NCBI RefSeq assembly: GCF_900156175.1
Contig: NZ_FTMV01000009.1
Coordinates: forward strand, 203,153-267,152
From: Janthinobacterium sp. TND4EL3
GTDB lineage: Bacteria; Pseudomonadota; Gammaproteobacteria; Burkholderiales; Burkholderiaceae_D
Direction: 5' to 3'
Length of the DNA: 64,000 nucleotides
Below the pieces are notes generated by a model. That model saw only the letters and a list, made by a program, of their open reading frames with translations, had not been told where the DNA came from and made no database searches. The translations under genes and the position numbers were made by a program. This document shows positions 1 through 9,052 of this stretch, one piece after another. Numbering within the stretch: the first letter of the stretch is position 1; each line of letters begins with the position of its first letter.

Positions 1-3000
1 CTGACTTCCTCGCTTTCCAGGCCCGACCAGGTGGGTGAGGAAATGATCTTGCGCGGCTGCGCCTGCACGTCGCGGAAGCGGATGCTGTCATGCTCGCGCG
101 GCAGCGCCAGGTGGGTGTGGTCGCGGCCCGTGATGGCCGATAACGCAGCCCAGGCCTTGACGGCCACGTGGCCATTCGTTTCCGGCGCCAGCGACAAAAT
201 CATCTCGGCCGCATCGATGGCCGTATCGAGGCGCGGCTGGCCCTGCGACACGCCTTCATCGAGCACCGTGCGGTTGATGCCGCGCAATACGTCGACTTCA
301 TGGCCCGTTTTCCAGGAAATACCCTTGCCGCCATTGCCGATGGTTTCCAGCAGCGGTCCGATCGAGGTGAACTTCTTGTAGACATCGCGGTAATTGCGCT
401 CGACCACCGTCATGTTCGGCATGGTCTTGCCGGGAATGGCTTCGCATTCGCCGGCGCGCCAGTCCTTGGGATCGAAAGGCTGGCCCAGTTCGCCCGGGGT
501 ATCGTGCATCAGCGGCGTCAAAATGATGTCTTGCTGGGTGCCCAGCAGCTCGCCGCCGATTTCCGAGAATTTCTCGGCCAGCCCCTTGTAGATTTCCCAG
601 TCCGACTTCGATTGCCACAGCGGCTGCACGGCTTCGGACAGCGGATGGATGAACGGATGCATGTCCGACGTATTCAGATCGTCTTTTTCATACCAGGTGG
701 CCGTCGGCAGCACCACATCGCCATACAGGCAGGTGGTCGACATGCGGAAGTCCAGCACCACCAGCAGATCGAGCTTGCCTTCGGCGGCCGGGCGCACCTT
801 CACCTGCTTCGGCGTGATGCAGTCGTCTTCGTCGCTGAGCAAGCCGTTCTGCGTGCCGAGCAGGTATTTCAGGAAGTACTCGTGGCCCTTGCCCGAGCTG
901 CCCAGGATGTTCGAGCGCCAGACGAACATATTGCGCGGGAAGTTGGCCGGGTTGTCCGGGTCGTCGCACGAAAACTGCAGCTGGCCCGCCTTGATCTGGT
1001 CGAGCGCATACGCAGCCGGCGCCTGCCCTGCCGCCTTGGCAGCCTTGGCCACTTCCAGCGGATTGGTCTGCAGCTGCGGCGCCGATGGCAGCCAGCCCAT
1101 GCGCTCGGCCTTGGCGTTGTAGTCGAGCAGGGTCAGGTCGCCCGTGCCGCCGGCCGCCGATGGCGAAGCGATGTCGCCCGTTTCCAGCTTTTCGTGGCGC
1201 CACTGGCTCGTGTGGGCATAGAAGAACGAGGTGCCGTTCATCTGGCGCATCGGGCGTACCCAGTCCTGGGCGAAGGCCAGGGGCGTCCAGCCCGTCTGCG
1301 GACGCAGTTTTTCCTGGCCCACGTAATGGGCCCAGCCGCCGCCCGACTGGCCGATACAGCCGCACATCATCAGCATGTTGATGATGCCCCGATACGTCAT
1401 GTCCATGTGGTACCAGTGATTCAGGCCGGCACCCACGATGACCATGCTCTTGCCGCGCGTCTGGTCCGCGTTTTCCGCGAACTGGCGCGCCACGGTGATG
1501 ACGTCGGCGCGTTTCACGCCCGTGTGCTTCTCTTGCCACGCGGGGGTGTAGGGCACGTCGTCGTCATAGCTCTCGGCCACGTTCTCGCCACCGAGGCCAC
1601 GGTCGATGCCGTAGTTGGCCAGGGTCAGGTCGAACACGGTGGTGACGAGGCCCGTCGTGCCGTCGGCCAGGCGGATGGTTTTCACCGGCACCTTGCGCAG
1701 CAGCATGTCGGACGCGTCCTTGCCGCCGAAGTAGGCGAAACCCACTTCCGTGACGGCGTCGCTGTCGTTGATCATGGAGAGCATCGGCACGATGGGCGCG
1801 CCGCTGCCGCCGGCCTTCTGTTCCAGGTTCCATTTGCCCGATTCGCCCCAGCGAAAGCCGATGGAGCCGGCCGGCGCGGTGATGGTACCCGTGGTTTCGT
1901 CGATGACGAGGGTTTTCCATTCCGGGTTGTTGGTTTCGTCGAGGTTGTTGTCCAGGTGCGAGGCGCGCAGGAAGTAGTCGGGCACCAGGGTGCCGTTATG
2001 CTCCTTGAGCAGCACCAGCATGGGGAAGTCCGTGTACTGGCGCGCATAGTCGCGGAAGTAGGCGCTCTGCCCTTCCGAGTGGAATTCCTTCAGGATGACG
2101 TGGCCCATGGCCAGCGCCAGCGCGGCATCCGTGCCCTGCTTGGGCGCCAGCCAGATGTCGCCGAACTTCACCATTTCGCCATAGTCGGGCGAGATGGCCA
2201 CGGTTTTTGTGCCCTTGTAGCGCACTTCCGTGTAGAAGTGGGCATCGGGCGTGCGCGTCATCGGCACGTTCGAGCCCCACACCATCAGATAGGTCGAGTT
2301 GTACCAGTCGGCCGATTCCGGCACGTCCGTCTGCTCGCCCCACACTTGCGGGCTGGCGGGCGGCAAGTCGCAGTACCAATCGTAAAAGCTCAGGGCCACG
2401 CCGCCGATCAGCGACAGGTAGCGCGTGCCGGAAGCGTAGCTGACCATGGACATGGCGGGAATCGGCGAGAAGCCGACGATGCGGTCCGGGCCGTATTTCT
2501 TGATCGTCAGCGCGTTCGCGGCGGCGATGATTTCATTCGATTCTTCCCACGTGGCGCGCACGAAGCCGCCCAGGCCGCGGATGGATTTGTACTGCTGCGA
2601 GCGCACGGGGTCCTGGCTGATCCAGTCCCAGGCCGTGACGGGGTCCATGGTCTTGCGCGCTTCGCGCCACATTTCCATCAGGCGGCCGCGCACCATCGGG
2701 TATTTCACGCGCTGGGCCGAATACACGTACCAGGAATAGCTGGCGCCGCGCGGGCAGCCGCGCGGCTCGTGGTTGGGCAGGTCGGGCCGCGTGCGCGGAT
2801 AATCGGTTTGCTGGGTTTCCCAGGTGATCAGGCCATTCTTGACGTACACCTTCCAGCTGCACGAGCCGGTACAGTTCACGCCATGCGTGGAGCGCACGAT
2901 CTTGTCGTGCTGCCAGCGCTGGCGGTAGGCGTTTTCCCAGGTGCGGTCTTCGTCGACCACGGTGCCATGGCCGTTGGAAAACGGCTCGGCGGGCTTGCTA

Positions 3001-3032
3001 AAAAATTTAAGACGGTCCAGAAAGTGACTCAT
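1..3032 (-). CDS. narG: Respiratory nitrate reductase alpha subunit NarG (3' end outside window)
   Basis: Catalytic molybdenum subunit of membrane-bound nitrate reductase; it reduces nitrate to nitrite on the cytoplasmic face using quinol electrons passed through NarH and NarI. The reading frame is open from ATG at 3032 to the left edge, about 1010 codons against about 1250 in the family, so roughly 230 C-terminal residues and presumably narHJI lie outside. The residues that bind the FS0 cluster in E. coli are present at the same numbers (His50, Cys54, Cys58, Cys93, in HGVNCTGSCSW and RGCPRG), as is the molybdenum ligand Asp222 in YCDLPPAS. A GGAGGTAG ribosome site lies 5 bases before the ATG. 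Its partners narK1 and narK2 lie upstream on the same strand but are separated by a carbonic anhydrase and a small plus-strand gene, so narG probably has its own promoter in 3033-3275. Confidence 0.97.
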   Translation of the reverse strand, partial: MSHFLDRLKFFSKPAEPFSNGHGTVVDEDRTWENAYRQRWQHDKIVRSTHGVNCTGSCSWKVYVKNGLITWETQQTDYPRTRPDLPNHEPRGCPRGASYSWYVYSAQRVKYPMVRGRLMEMWREARKTMDPVTAWDWISQDPVRSQQYKSIRGLGGFVRATWEESNEIIAAANALTIKKYGPDRIVGFSPIPAMSMVSYASGTRYLSLIGGVALSFYDWYCDLPPASPQVWGEQTDVPESADWYNSTYLMVWGSNVPMTRTPDAHFYTEVRYKGTKTVAISPDYGEMVKFGDIWLAPKQGTDAALALAMGHVILKEFHSEGQSAYFRDYARQYTDFPMLVLLKEHNGTLVPDYFLRASHLDNNLDETNNPEWKTLVIDETTGTITAPAGSIGFRWGESGKWNLEQKAGGSGAPIVPMLSMINDSDAVTEVGFAYFGGKDASDMLLRKVPVKTIRLADGTTGLVTTVFDLTLANYGIDRGLGGENVAESYDDDVPYTPAWQEKHTGVKRADVITVARQFAENADQTRGKSMVIVGAGLNHWYHMDMTYRGIINMLMMCGCIGQSGGGWAHYVGQEKLRPQTGWTPLAFAQDWVRPMRQMNGTSFFYAHTSQWRHEKLETGDIASPSAAGGTGDLTLLDYNAKAERMGWLPSAPQLQTNPLEVAKAAKAAGQAPAAYALDQIKAGQLQFSCDDPDNPANFPRNMFVWRSNILGSSGKGHEYFLKYLLGTQNGLLSDEDDCITPKQVKVRPAAEGKLDLLVVLDFRMSTTCLYGDVVLPTATWYEKDDLNTSDMHPFIHPLSEAVQPLWQSKSDWEIYKGLAEKFSEIGGELLGTQQDIILTPLMHDTPGELGQPFDPKDWRAGECEAIPGKTMPNMTVVERNYRDVYKKFTSIGPLLETIGNGGKGISWKTGHEVDVLRGINRTVLDEGVSQGQPRLDTAIDAAEMILSLAPETNGHVAVKAWAALSAITGRDHTHLALPREHDSIRFRDVQAQPRKIISSPTWSGLESEEV

Positions 3033-3099
3033 GCTACCTCCACATTGCGCCGCAGGAGCGGCGCCAGGTCATAAAAACGCTGCAAGCCGGATGGCCCAC

Positions 3100-3126
3100 G
3101 CGTCGATACAAGCAGTCTATCGACGC
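3100..3126. promoter_or_regulatory. Inverted repeat upstream of narG
   Basis: Perfect 9-bp arms GCGTCGATA and TATCGACGC separated by 9 bp, centred about 80 bp upstream of the narG start. The symmetry suits a dimeric regulator. I found no FNR-type TTGAT-N4-ATCAA site in this 243-bp gap. Function is inferred from position only. Confidence 0.35.
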
Positions 3127-3275
3127 ACCGTGCGCGACGGTATTGGCAAGAAGTCGGTTTCCGGCACCAGGAATGCATAGGCGCGTAGTCACCCGGATAG
3201 TCACTATTGCCTATGGGCGCCGCGACCGAGCTGCGGTATACCTGTCGGCATCGTTCAACACAGAGAAAGAGCATC

Positions 3276-3647
3276 ATGCCAATTACCGATTACGCCAGCC
3301 TGCTGCGCAGCGCCCGCAACCAGGAGCAGCCGCAACGCCTGCTGTTCACCTTTACCCAGGCGCAGGCCCAGCCCGGCGGCCAGGGCCGCTCGCTGACGCC
3401 CGTGATGTGCGCCGACAAGCTGCCCGATAAACTGGGCAGCTTTGAGGCGCTGGAGGAGGAATCGAAACAGATGCAGACGCACTGGGACGTGGTCTTCGTG
3501 GCGGGACTGGCGGGTCGCGAGGGCCAGCCGCCCGCCCCGGAGGATTGCGAAGCACCCCTGCGCGCCATGGTGGCGGCGATCGAGCAAGGCCGCGTCGACA
3601 GCCTGCTGGCGTTTGACCGCAGCGGGGATTTACTGCGTTTTAGCTGA
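3276..3647 (+). CDS. Small conserved hypothetical protein (123 aa)
   Basis: A short soluble protein with no signal peptide or membrane segment. I recognise the general form (an N-terminal YASLLRSARNQEQPQRLLF stretch, then a central LTPVMCADKLPDKL segment and a WDVVFVAGL strand) from small betaproteobacterial proteins that are often labelled 'ribonucleotide reductase subunit alpha' in databases. That label is almost certainly wrong, because the protein is about one sixth of a true NrdA and lacks its motifs. The start at 3276 follows a purine-rich GAGAAAGAG. It is the only plus-strand gene inside the nitrate cluster, and its 3' end overlaps the convergent carbonic anhydrase by 18 bp. Function unknown. 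Confidence 0.75.
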   Translation: MPITDYASLLRSARNQEQPQRLLFTFTQAQAQPGGQGRSLTPVMCADKLPDKLGSFEALEEESKQMQTHWDVVFVAGLAGREGQPPAPEDCEAPLRAMVAAIEQGRVDSLLAFDRSGDLLRFS

Positions 3648-4328
3648 ATCCGGCCACGGGCGCTCATGCAAATGACGCGCCCGCTCGATCGGGCAGACCA
3701 GCGGCAAAAACTGCTGCTGGCGCGCCGAATACGCCATCAGCGCCCCGCTGTCGATATCAAAATACCATCCGTGCAATTTCAATACGCCCTGCTCCACCCG
3801 GCGCTTGAGCCACGGGTAGGTCAGCAGGTTGTCCAGCGACTGCAGGATGCTGGCCAGTTCGCACGCGTGGTGCTGTTCCTCCGACGAGCGGTGCGCCAGC
3901 TCGCGCCGCACGCGCTGCGCCACGGGTTCGGCGATGCGCATCCACTGTCCCACGAAGTCCGTTTCCTGCCCTTCCGCGCGCGGCTGCGGTTCCAGCAGCG
4001 CGCGGATGCCGCCGCAGCGCGCATGGCCCAGCACGATGACCCTGGCCACTTCCAGCTTGCAGACGGCGAATTCGATGGCCGAACTGACGCCGGGCGGCGC
4101 GTCGGGCGTGCACGGCGGCACCAGATTGGCGATATTGCGCACGACGAACATGTCGCCCGGGTCGCTGCCCGTCAGCAGCATGGGATCGACCCGCGAATCG
4201 CAGCAGCCGATCAGCAAGGTCGAAGGCCGCTGCCCGTCGCGCAGGCTGTCGTACAAGGTTTGCGGCTCGCTGAAATACTGCTGCTGAAACAGGCTGAAGC
4301 CGTTGACGAATTTTTCCAGTTCTTCCAT
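3630..4328 (-). CDS. Beta-class carbonic anhydrase (232 aa)
   Basis: Interconverts CO2 and bicarbonate in the cytoplasm. The zinc and active-site residues of the beta class are visible: Cys42, Asp44 and Arg46 in GCCDSRVDP, and His102 and Cys105 in GHARCGG. The start at 4328 (MEELEKF) is preferred over an in-frame start 24 bp upstream because AGAGGTAG sits 5 bases before it. It lies downstream of the narK pair on the same strand, separated by a hairpin, and converges on the small gene at 3276-3647. A physiological link to denitrification or to pH homeostasis during nitrate use is possible but only inferred. Confidence 0.95.
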   Translation of the reverse strand: MEELEKFVNGFSLFQQQYFSEPQTLYDSLRDGQRPSTLLIGCCDSRVDPMLLTGSDPGDMFVVRNIANLVPPCTPDAPPGVSSAIEFAVCKLEVARVIVLGHARCGGIRALLEPQPRAEGQETDFVGQWMRIAEPVAQRVRRELAHRSSEEQHHACELASILQSLDNLLTYPWLKRRVEQGVLKLHGWYFDIDSGALMAYSARQQQFLPLVCPIERARHLHERPWPDSAKTQ

Positions 4329-4350
4329 GACTACCTCTGATACTGTAAAC

Positions 4351-4381
4351 AACGCCTGACAAGTGCGACCTGCCAGGCGTT
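4351..4381 (-). terminator. Hairpin between narK2 and carbonic anhydrase
   Basis: Arms AACGCCTG (4351-4358) and CAGGCGTT (4374-4381) pair perfectly around a 15-nt loop, just past the narK2 stop. On the minus strand the stem is followed by only a short T-rich GTTTAC, so it may be a weak terminator or a processing site that reduces transcription into the carbonic anhydrase gene. Confidence 0.35.
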
Positions 4382-4389
4382 TTGCTCAA

Positions 4390-5775
4390 TTAGCAAGGCA
4401 TCGGCGCATTCTTGCGGGCGTAGCACCACCAGGTGATGGCGATGCAGCTGACATAAAAGCCGATGAAACACCACAGGGCCGCGTCGGGGCTGCCCGTCAG
4501 CGCAATCGAGGTGCCATAGCTTTTCGGGATGAAGAAGGCGCCGTAGGCCGCCACGGCCGACGTGAAGCCCAGCACCGCCGCGCCTTCCTTGTTGGCGTCG
4601 ACGATCGCTTGCTCCTGCGCCGCCTTGCCCTTGCCGGCCGCCGCCCGCTGGTGCTCCGTCAGGAAAATCACGGGGATCATGCGGAAGGTCGACGCATTGC
4701 CGATACCGGTGCCGGCGAACAGCAGCATGAACATCCAGAAGAAGCCACTAAAACTACCACCCACGCCGGCCTGCGGCATGAAGTACAGCACGCCCAGCAC
4801 GGCGCCTATCATCAGCACGAACGACCACAGGGTGACGCGGGCGCCGCCCAGTTTGTCGGAAATCACGCCGCCGGCGACACGTGCCAGGGCGCCGACCAAC
4901 GGGCCCAGAAAGGCGTAATCGAGCGGGTTCACGTCGGGGAACTGGATCTTGATCAGCAGTGGGAACGCGGCCGAATAGCCGATGAAGGAGCCGAAGGTGC
5001 CCGTGTACAGCCAGCACATGAGCCAGTTGTGCTTGCGCTTGAAGATCACGGCCTGCTCGGAAAACGAAGCCTTGGCCGAAGCCAGATCATTCATGCCGAA
5101 CCAGGCCAGCAAGGTACTCAAGGCGATGAACGGCACCCAGATGAAGCCCGCGTTCTGCAGCCACATCTCCTTGCTCACGCCATTCTTGACCCAGGTGAGC
5201 GAATCGCCGCCCCAGGCGCCGAAGACGGCGAACGTGATCACCAGCGGCACGACGAACTGCACCACCGACACGCCCAGGTTGCCCAGGCCCGCATTCATGC
5301 CCAGCGCGAAGCCCTTGCTCGCCTTTGGATAGAAAAAGCTGATGTTGGCCATCGACGAGGCGAAATTGCCGCCGCCGAAGCCGCACAGCAGCGCCAGGAT
5401 CAGCATGGTCGGGTAGCCCGTGTTCACGTCCTGCACGGCCAGGCCGATGCCGATGGCGGGAATCAGCAGCGAACCCGTGGAAATGGCCGTCCAGCGCCGG
5501 CCGCCGAAGATCGGCACCATGAACGAATAAAAGATGCGCAAGGTGGCGCCGGACAGGCCCGGCAAGGCCGTCAGCCAGAACAGCTGGTTGTTACTGTAGG
5601 TGAAACCGATGTTGGGCAGGTTGACCACCACCACGCTCCACACCATCCACACGGCGAACGCCAGCAGCAGCGCGGGAATCGATATCCACAGATTGCGCGC
5701 GGCCGTGGCCTTGCCCGTGCTTTGCCAGAAGCTCGGTGTTTCCGGCTCCCAGGTATTGATCATATAGCGGCTCAT
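4390..5775 (-). CDS. narK2: NarK-type nitrate/nitrite transporter (461 aa)
   Basis: Major facilitator protein for nitrate uptake or nitrate/nitrite exchange across the inner membrane. It carries the nitrate-porter signature in the form GGGNFASSMANISFFYPKA followed by a glycine-rich ALGMNAGLGNLGVS stretch, typical of the NarK2 (nitrate/nitrite antiporter) branch, and about 12 hydrophobic segments. ATG at 5775 has CAGGAG upstream and overlaps the stop of the preceding transporter by 4 bp, so the two are translationally coupled. A pair of type 1 and type 2 NarK proteins is common in denitrifying beta- and gammaproteobacteria. The type 1 versus type 2 assignment is from motif memory. Confidence 0.92.
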   Translation of the reverse strand: MSRYMINTWEPETPSFWQSTGKATAARNLWISIPALLLAFAVWMVWSVVVVNLPNIGFTYSNNQLFWLTALPGLSGATLRIFYSFMVPIFGGRRWTAISTGSLLIPAIGIGLAVQDVNTGYPTMLILALLCGFGGGNFASSMANISFFYPKASKGFALGMNAGLGNLGVSVVQFVVPLVITFAVFGAWGGDSLTWVKNGVSKEMWLQNAGFIWVPFIALSTLLAWFGMNDLASAKASFSEQAVIFKRKHNWLMCWLYTGTFGSFIGYSAAFPLLIKIQFPDVNPLDYAFLGPLVGALARVAGGVISDKLGGARVTLWSFVLMIGAVLGVLYFMPQAGVGGSFSGFFWMFMLLFAGTGIGNASTFRMIPVIFLTEHQRAAAGKGKAAQEQAIVDANKEGAAVLGFTSAVAAYGAFFIPKSYGTSIALTGSPDAALWCFIGFYVSCIAITWWCYARKNAPMPC

Positions 5776-7079
5776 GCTTTAACTCCTGCAGGTTGAGTAG
5801 TTGGTGCCGCGCGCAGCGGCTTGAACGAGAAATGCATCCAGACGAGGGAAACGCAGACGGTGCCGTACAGCAGCATGAAGGAGCTCGAACGCACGCCCGT
5901 CAAATCCACCAGGGCGCCGAACATCACGGGCAGGATGAAGCCGCCCAGGCCGCCGGCCAGGCCGACTACGCCCGAGACGGCGCCGATGTTGTCGGAAAAA
6001 TCATCGCCGATGAACTTGAAGACGGACGCCTTGCCGACAGCCATGGCAATGCCGACGATGAACAGCAGCACGGTGAACCACAGCGGCGACAGGCCGATAT
6101 GGAAGGCCATAGGCCCCGTGACGGTCTCGATCACCATCTGCGTTTGCGGATACGACAGCAGGAAGAAGCACACCCAGCACACCCACATCACGGCCCAGGT
6201 GACTTTCGCCGCACCGTATTTGTCCGAGATCCAGCCGCCCAGCGCGCGCAGCACGCCGCCCGGCAGCGAGAAGCAGGCGGCCAGCAGCGCCGCGTGCTTC
6301 AAATCAAAACCGTATTCGGCCACGTAGTACTTCGTCATCCACAGGGCCAGCGCCACGTAGCCGCCGAACACCACCGAGTAGTACTGGCAGTAGCGCCACA
6401 CGCGCGGGTCCTTCAGCACCTTCATCTGTGCGGAAAAGCTTTCGCCCGAGGGCGCCAGGTGCGATTTGTCCGTGTACGAAAACAGCCAGAAGATGATGGC
6501 CGTGGCCAGCATGGCCACCGCGTACACCTTGGGCAGCATCTGCCAGCCGAAGGCGGCGACGATGCCTGGCGCGACGAACTTGGTCAGCGCGGAACCGGAG
6601 TTGCCGGCGCCGAAGATGCCCATCGCCAGGCCGCGGCGCTCCTTTTCGTACCAGCGCGCCACGTAGGGCGTGCCGACGGAAAACGAACCGCCCGCCAGGC
6701 CCACGAACATGCCCAGCACGAGAAAATGCCAGTAGGCGGTAGCGTAGGAAATCAGGTAGATCGGCACCACGCTGGCCAGCATCAGCAGGAAGAAGACGCG
6801 GCGTCCGCCGTATTTGTCCGTCCAGATGCCCAAGGGCACGCGCACGAGGGAACCCGTCAGCACGGGCATGGCGGCCAGCAGGCCGAATTGTGTTTCAGTC
6901 AAGCCCAGGCTGGTCTTGATGGGGATGCCGAGCACGGCAAACATCATCCAGACCGCAAAGCAGATGGTAAATGCGAAGGTACTGCTGATTAATACGGACG
7001 CCTGCTTGCGCCGCATGCCCGGTTCGACTGCCTTGTTACTGCTGTTACTGTTCTTGTTAGTGCCATCTAGGGTAGCCAC
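5772..7079 (-). CDS. narK1: NarK1-type nitrate transporter (435 aa)
   Basis: Major facilitator of the nitrate/nitrite porter family, with about 12 membrane segments. The signature region reads GLAGGSFSVGTPYVARWY and then GIFGAGNSGSALTKF, the form usual in type 1 (nitrate/proton symport) members; a second glycine-rich motif GLAGGLGGF lies near the C-terminus. I place the start at GTG 7079 because GGAGAAA lies 4 bases before it. The longer in-frame extension to 7205 is polar and arginine-rich, unlike the family, and has no ribosome site. First gene of the narK1-narK2 pair; its promoter must lie between 7080 and 7304, shared with the divergent acetyltransferase gene. Confidence 0.9.
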   Translation of the reverse strand: MATLDGTNKNSNSSNKAVEPGMRRKQASVLISSTFAFTICFAVWMMFAVLGIPIKTSLGLTETQFGLLAAMPVLTGSLVRVPLGIWTDKYGGRRVFFLLMLASVVPIYLISYATAYWHFLVLGMFVGLAGGSFSVGTPYVARWYEKERRGLAMGIFGAGNSGSALTKFVAPGIVAAFGWQMLPKVYAVAMLATAIIFWLFSYTDKSHLAPSGESFSAQMKVLKDPRVWRYCQYYSVVFGGYVALALWMTKYYVAEYGFDLKHAALLAACFSLPGGVLRALGGWISDKYGAAKVTWAVMWVCWVCFFLLSYPQTQMVIETVTGPMAFHIGLSPLWFTVLLFIVGIAMAVGKASVFKFIGDDFSDNIGAVSGVVGLAGGLGGFILPVMFGALVDLTGVRSSSFMLLYGTVCVSLVWMHFSFKPLRAAPTTQPAGVKA

Positions 7080-7304
7080 GATGTTTCTCCATGAATGCAC
7101 TGGCCGTCTGGCCAGCCGTCCCGACCAGCTTACGTGCCAGCGGTGAAAGGCACTATCGGTCACAGGGTGATTCTGGAAAGGCAATCTGGATAGCCGCATC
7201 GGCAAAAGTGACTAGATGGCGGGGGATGGATCTAGCCTGGATGGCCGGTGTTTTACAAAAGGATGTATTTTGGGCACACTCGGCGCATGGAGAAAAGGAG
7301 CGGC

Positions 7305-7751
7305 ATGGAGAACAGGCACGAAGCAGACGAGATCATCACCCGCGTGGCCGAAGCTGGCGACGTGGACGCCATGCTCGCTTGCGACGCCTATGCGCAGGCG
7401 CACCCGGAGCGCGGCGAGGCCGTGCGCGCCGCCGTCGGCAAGGGCCACTGCCAGGTGGCCATCCGGGCCGGCCTGGTGGCAGGCTATGTCGTCACGCATG
7501 GTGACTTCTTCGGCTACAGTTTTGTCTCGCTGGTGGTGGTCGCGCCCGCGCAGCAGCGCTGCGGCGTGGGACGGCGCCTGCTGGCCGCCGCGGCCGCCGC
7601 GTGCCAGACAAGGAAGCTATTCACCTCGACGAACGCGTCGAACGGCGCCGCGCAAGGGCTGTTCGCCAGCGCGGGCTTCGTGCGCAGCGGCCGGATCGAC
7701 CATCTCGACGAGGGCGACCCTGAGCTGGTGTACGTCAGATTCCTGCCTTAG
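7305..7751 (+). CDS. GNAT family N-acetyltransferase (148 aa)
   Basis: Acetyl-CoA-dependent acetyltransferase of unknown substrate. The acetyl-CoA loop is visible at residues 77-93 (VVVAPAQQRCGVGRRLL, with the Q/R-x-x-G-x-G pattern), followed by the usual alpha4 region NGAAQGLFASAGF. I chose ATG 7305 because AAAGGAG sits 4 bases upstream; an in-frame ATG at 7287 is possible and would add 6 residues. It is divergent from narK1, and nothing links it to nitrate metabolism. Confidence 0.88.
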   Translation: MENRHEADEIITRVAEAGDVDAMLACDAYAQAHPERGEAVRAAVGKGHCQVAIRAGLVAGYVVTHGDFFGYSFVSLVVVAPAQQRCGVGRRLLAAAAAACQTRKLFTSTNASNGAAQGLFASAGFVRSGRIDHLDEGDPELVYVRFLP

Positions 7752-7837
7752 GCCCGTCTCATCCCGACGGCGTATGGCGCCGCGCGCCAAAGGCGGCTAT
7801 GCTGGCGCCACCGTCAATCACGCCCCTCACATCACGC

Positions 7838-8215
7838 ATGGATTATCTGAGCATCAAGCATGTCCACATGGGCTGCGCCGCCGCCAGCGGCGCACTGTTC
7901 CTCTTGCGCGGCGCCTGGATGCTGCGCGCCTCGCCCGCCTTGCAGCAGCGCTGGGTAAAGATCCTGCCGCACCTGATCGACACGGCCCTGCTGGCCAGCG
8001 CCATCGCCCTGGCCGTGTGGAGCGGCCAGTCGCCGGGCAGCCAGCCCTGGCTGGCCGCCAAGCTGTGCGCGCTGCTGGCCTACATCGTGCTGGGCACCAT
8101 CGCCCTGAAACGGGGCAAGACGCCGGCCGTGCGCGGCGCCGCCTTCGCCCTCGCCGTGCTGGTCTTCGCCTACATCGTCGCCGTGGCCGTGAGCAAGCAG
8201 GCCTGGCCACTCTGA
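7838..8215 (+). CDS. SirB2 family membrane protein (125 aa)
   Basis: Small inner-membrane protein with about four hydrophobic segments (near residues 10-27, 45-60, 70-86 and 100-118). The opening LSIKHVHMGCAAASGALF and the RWVKILPHLIDTALL segment fit the SirB family, named from a Salmonella invasion-gene regulator but of unknown biochemical role in most bacteria. No clear ribosome site precedes ATG 7838, so the start is less sure than the family. Confidence 0.82.
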   Translation: MDYLSIKHVHMGCAAASGALFLLRGAWMLRASPALQQRWVKILPHLIDTALLASAIALAVWSGQSPGSQPWLAAKLCALLAYIVLGTIALKRGKTPAVRGAAFALAVLVFAYIVAVAVSKQAWPL

Positions 8216-8326
8216 TGCATCAAAAAATGTAGCGCAGGGTGACGCCGGCAGTACAGATTGCCAAGCACGCCCTTGGCCATGGTCGTCAGGAAGGCCCGTG
8301 ACGCGCGCGGCGCGCTCTGCACGTGC

Positions 8327-8968
8327 TTAGTTGACGCGGTTTCTTTCCAGAAGTTTCTTGCCTGTGGCATCCTTTAGCCACCATTCACTCACCTCGAGCG
8401 CCTTGTTCTCGATGCTGGCATTGGCCAGCAAGGGATTCTTCTTCAGGTAGACGATATCTTCCTCGAAATTGTCGTGTATCGAAGCCACTTCCAGGAAACG
8501 GTTGGCATCCAGACGTCCCAGGTAGATGACCTTGCCAGCCACGACGTCAAACTCAATCGCCTTCGGCGACGATTCGGAGTACTTGGACCGGCTTCCATAG
8601 TCAAGCAGCCAGATGAGGATGCGGTAGCGTCCCGGCGTCAGCTGCAGCGCAAAAGTGCTGCCCTTGCCCGTAGGCACTTTTGGCGCGACATTCTGCAAGG
8701 AGACCTGGCCGGCGGGAACATGGCTGGATAACCACAGATCTTTGTCCTTGTTGGCGGCAAGGTCGCTGCTGACAATGCCGAATCTGGCGCCATGCGCCTC
8801 GAAGACGGCGCGCTCGAACACGGTGCCGACGACAACGCCCTTGGCAGGGTCGGGGGTCGTGTAGGTAAACGCAGGCGCGCTATTGCGGCCAGTGACGCAG
8901 CCGGACAACAGCGCAGGCAGCAAGACGGCGCACGCCAGCGCGCGCAGCATGGTGGTTCGGACAAACAT
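8327..8968 (-). CDS. Hypothetical lipoprotein (213 aa)
   Basis: The N-terminus has a lipoprotein signal (MFVRTTMLRALACAVLLPA then LLSGC, predicted lipidated Cys24), so the mature protein should be membrane-anchored and face the periplasm. The rest is a beta-rich soluble domain with PGRYRILIWLLDYG in the middle, resembling no family I can name with confidence. ATG 8968 is preceded by CAGGA. It stands alone, convergent with the SirB2 gene, with an AT-rich palindrome about 100 bp upstream. Function unknown. Confidence 0.75.
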   Translation of the reverse strand: MFVRTTMLRALACAVLLPALLSGCVTGRNSAPAFTYTTPDPAKGVVVGTVFERAVFEAHGARFGIVSSDLAANKDKDLWLSSHVPAGQVSLQNVAPKVPTGKGSTFALQLTPGRYRILIWLLDYGSRSKYSESSPKAIEFDVVAGKVIYLGRLDANRFLEVASIHDNFEEDIVYLKKNPLLANASIENKALEVSEWWLKDATGKKLLERNRVN

Positions 8969-9052
8969 GGATGATCCTGGATGAAATGAAGAAAATGGGT
9001 AACGAGTAATGGGCCAAGGGCGACAAGCGCACCTGTGCCTGCCTGGGCATCG

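Noticed and set aside
168..3074. A 968-codon open frame on the plus strand
   Set aside because: It is antisense to narG, whose catalytic residues are all present; the product is Arg/His/Ala/Val-rich as expected for an antisense frame in GC-rich DNA.
7080..7304. FNR site upstream of narK1
   Set aside because: I looked on both strands for TTGAT-N4-ATCAA with up to two changes and saw none that was convincing.
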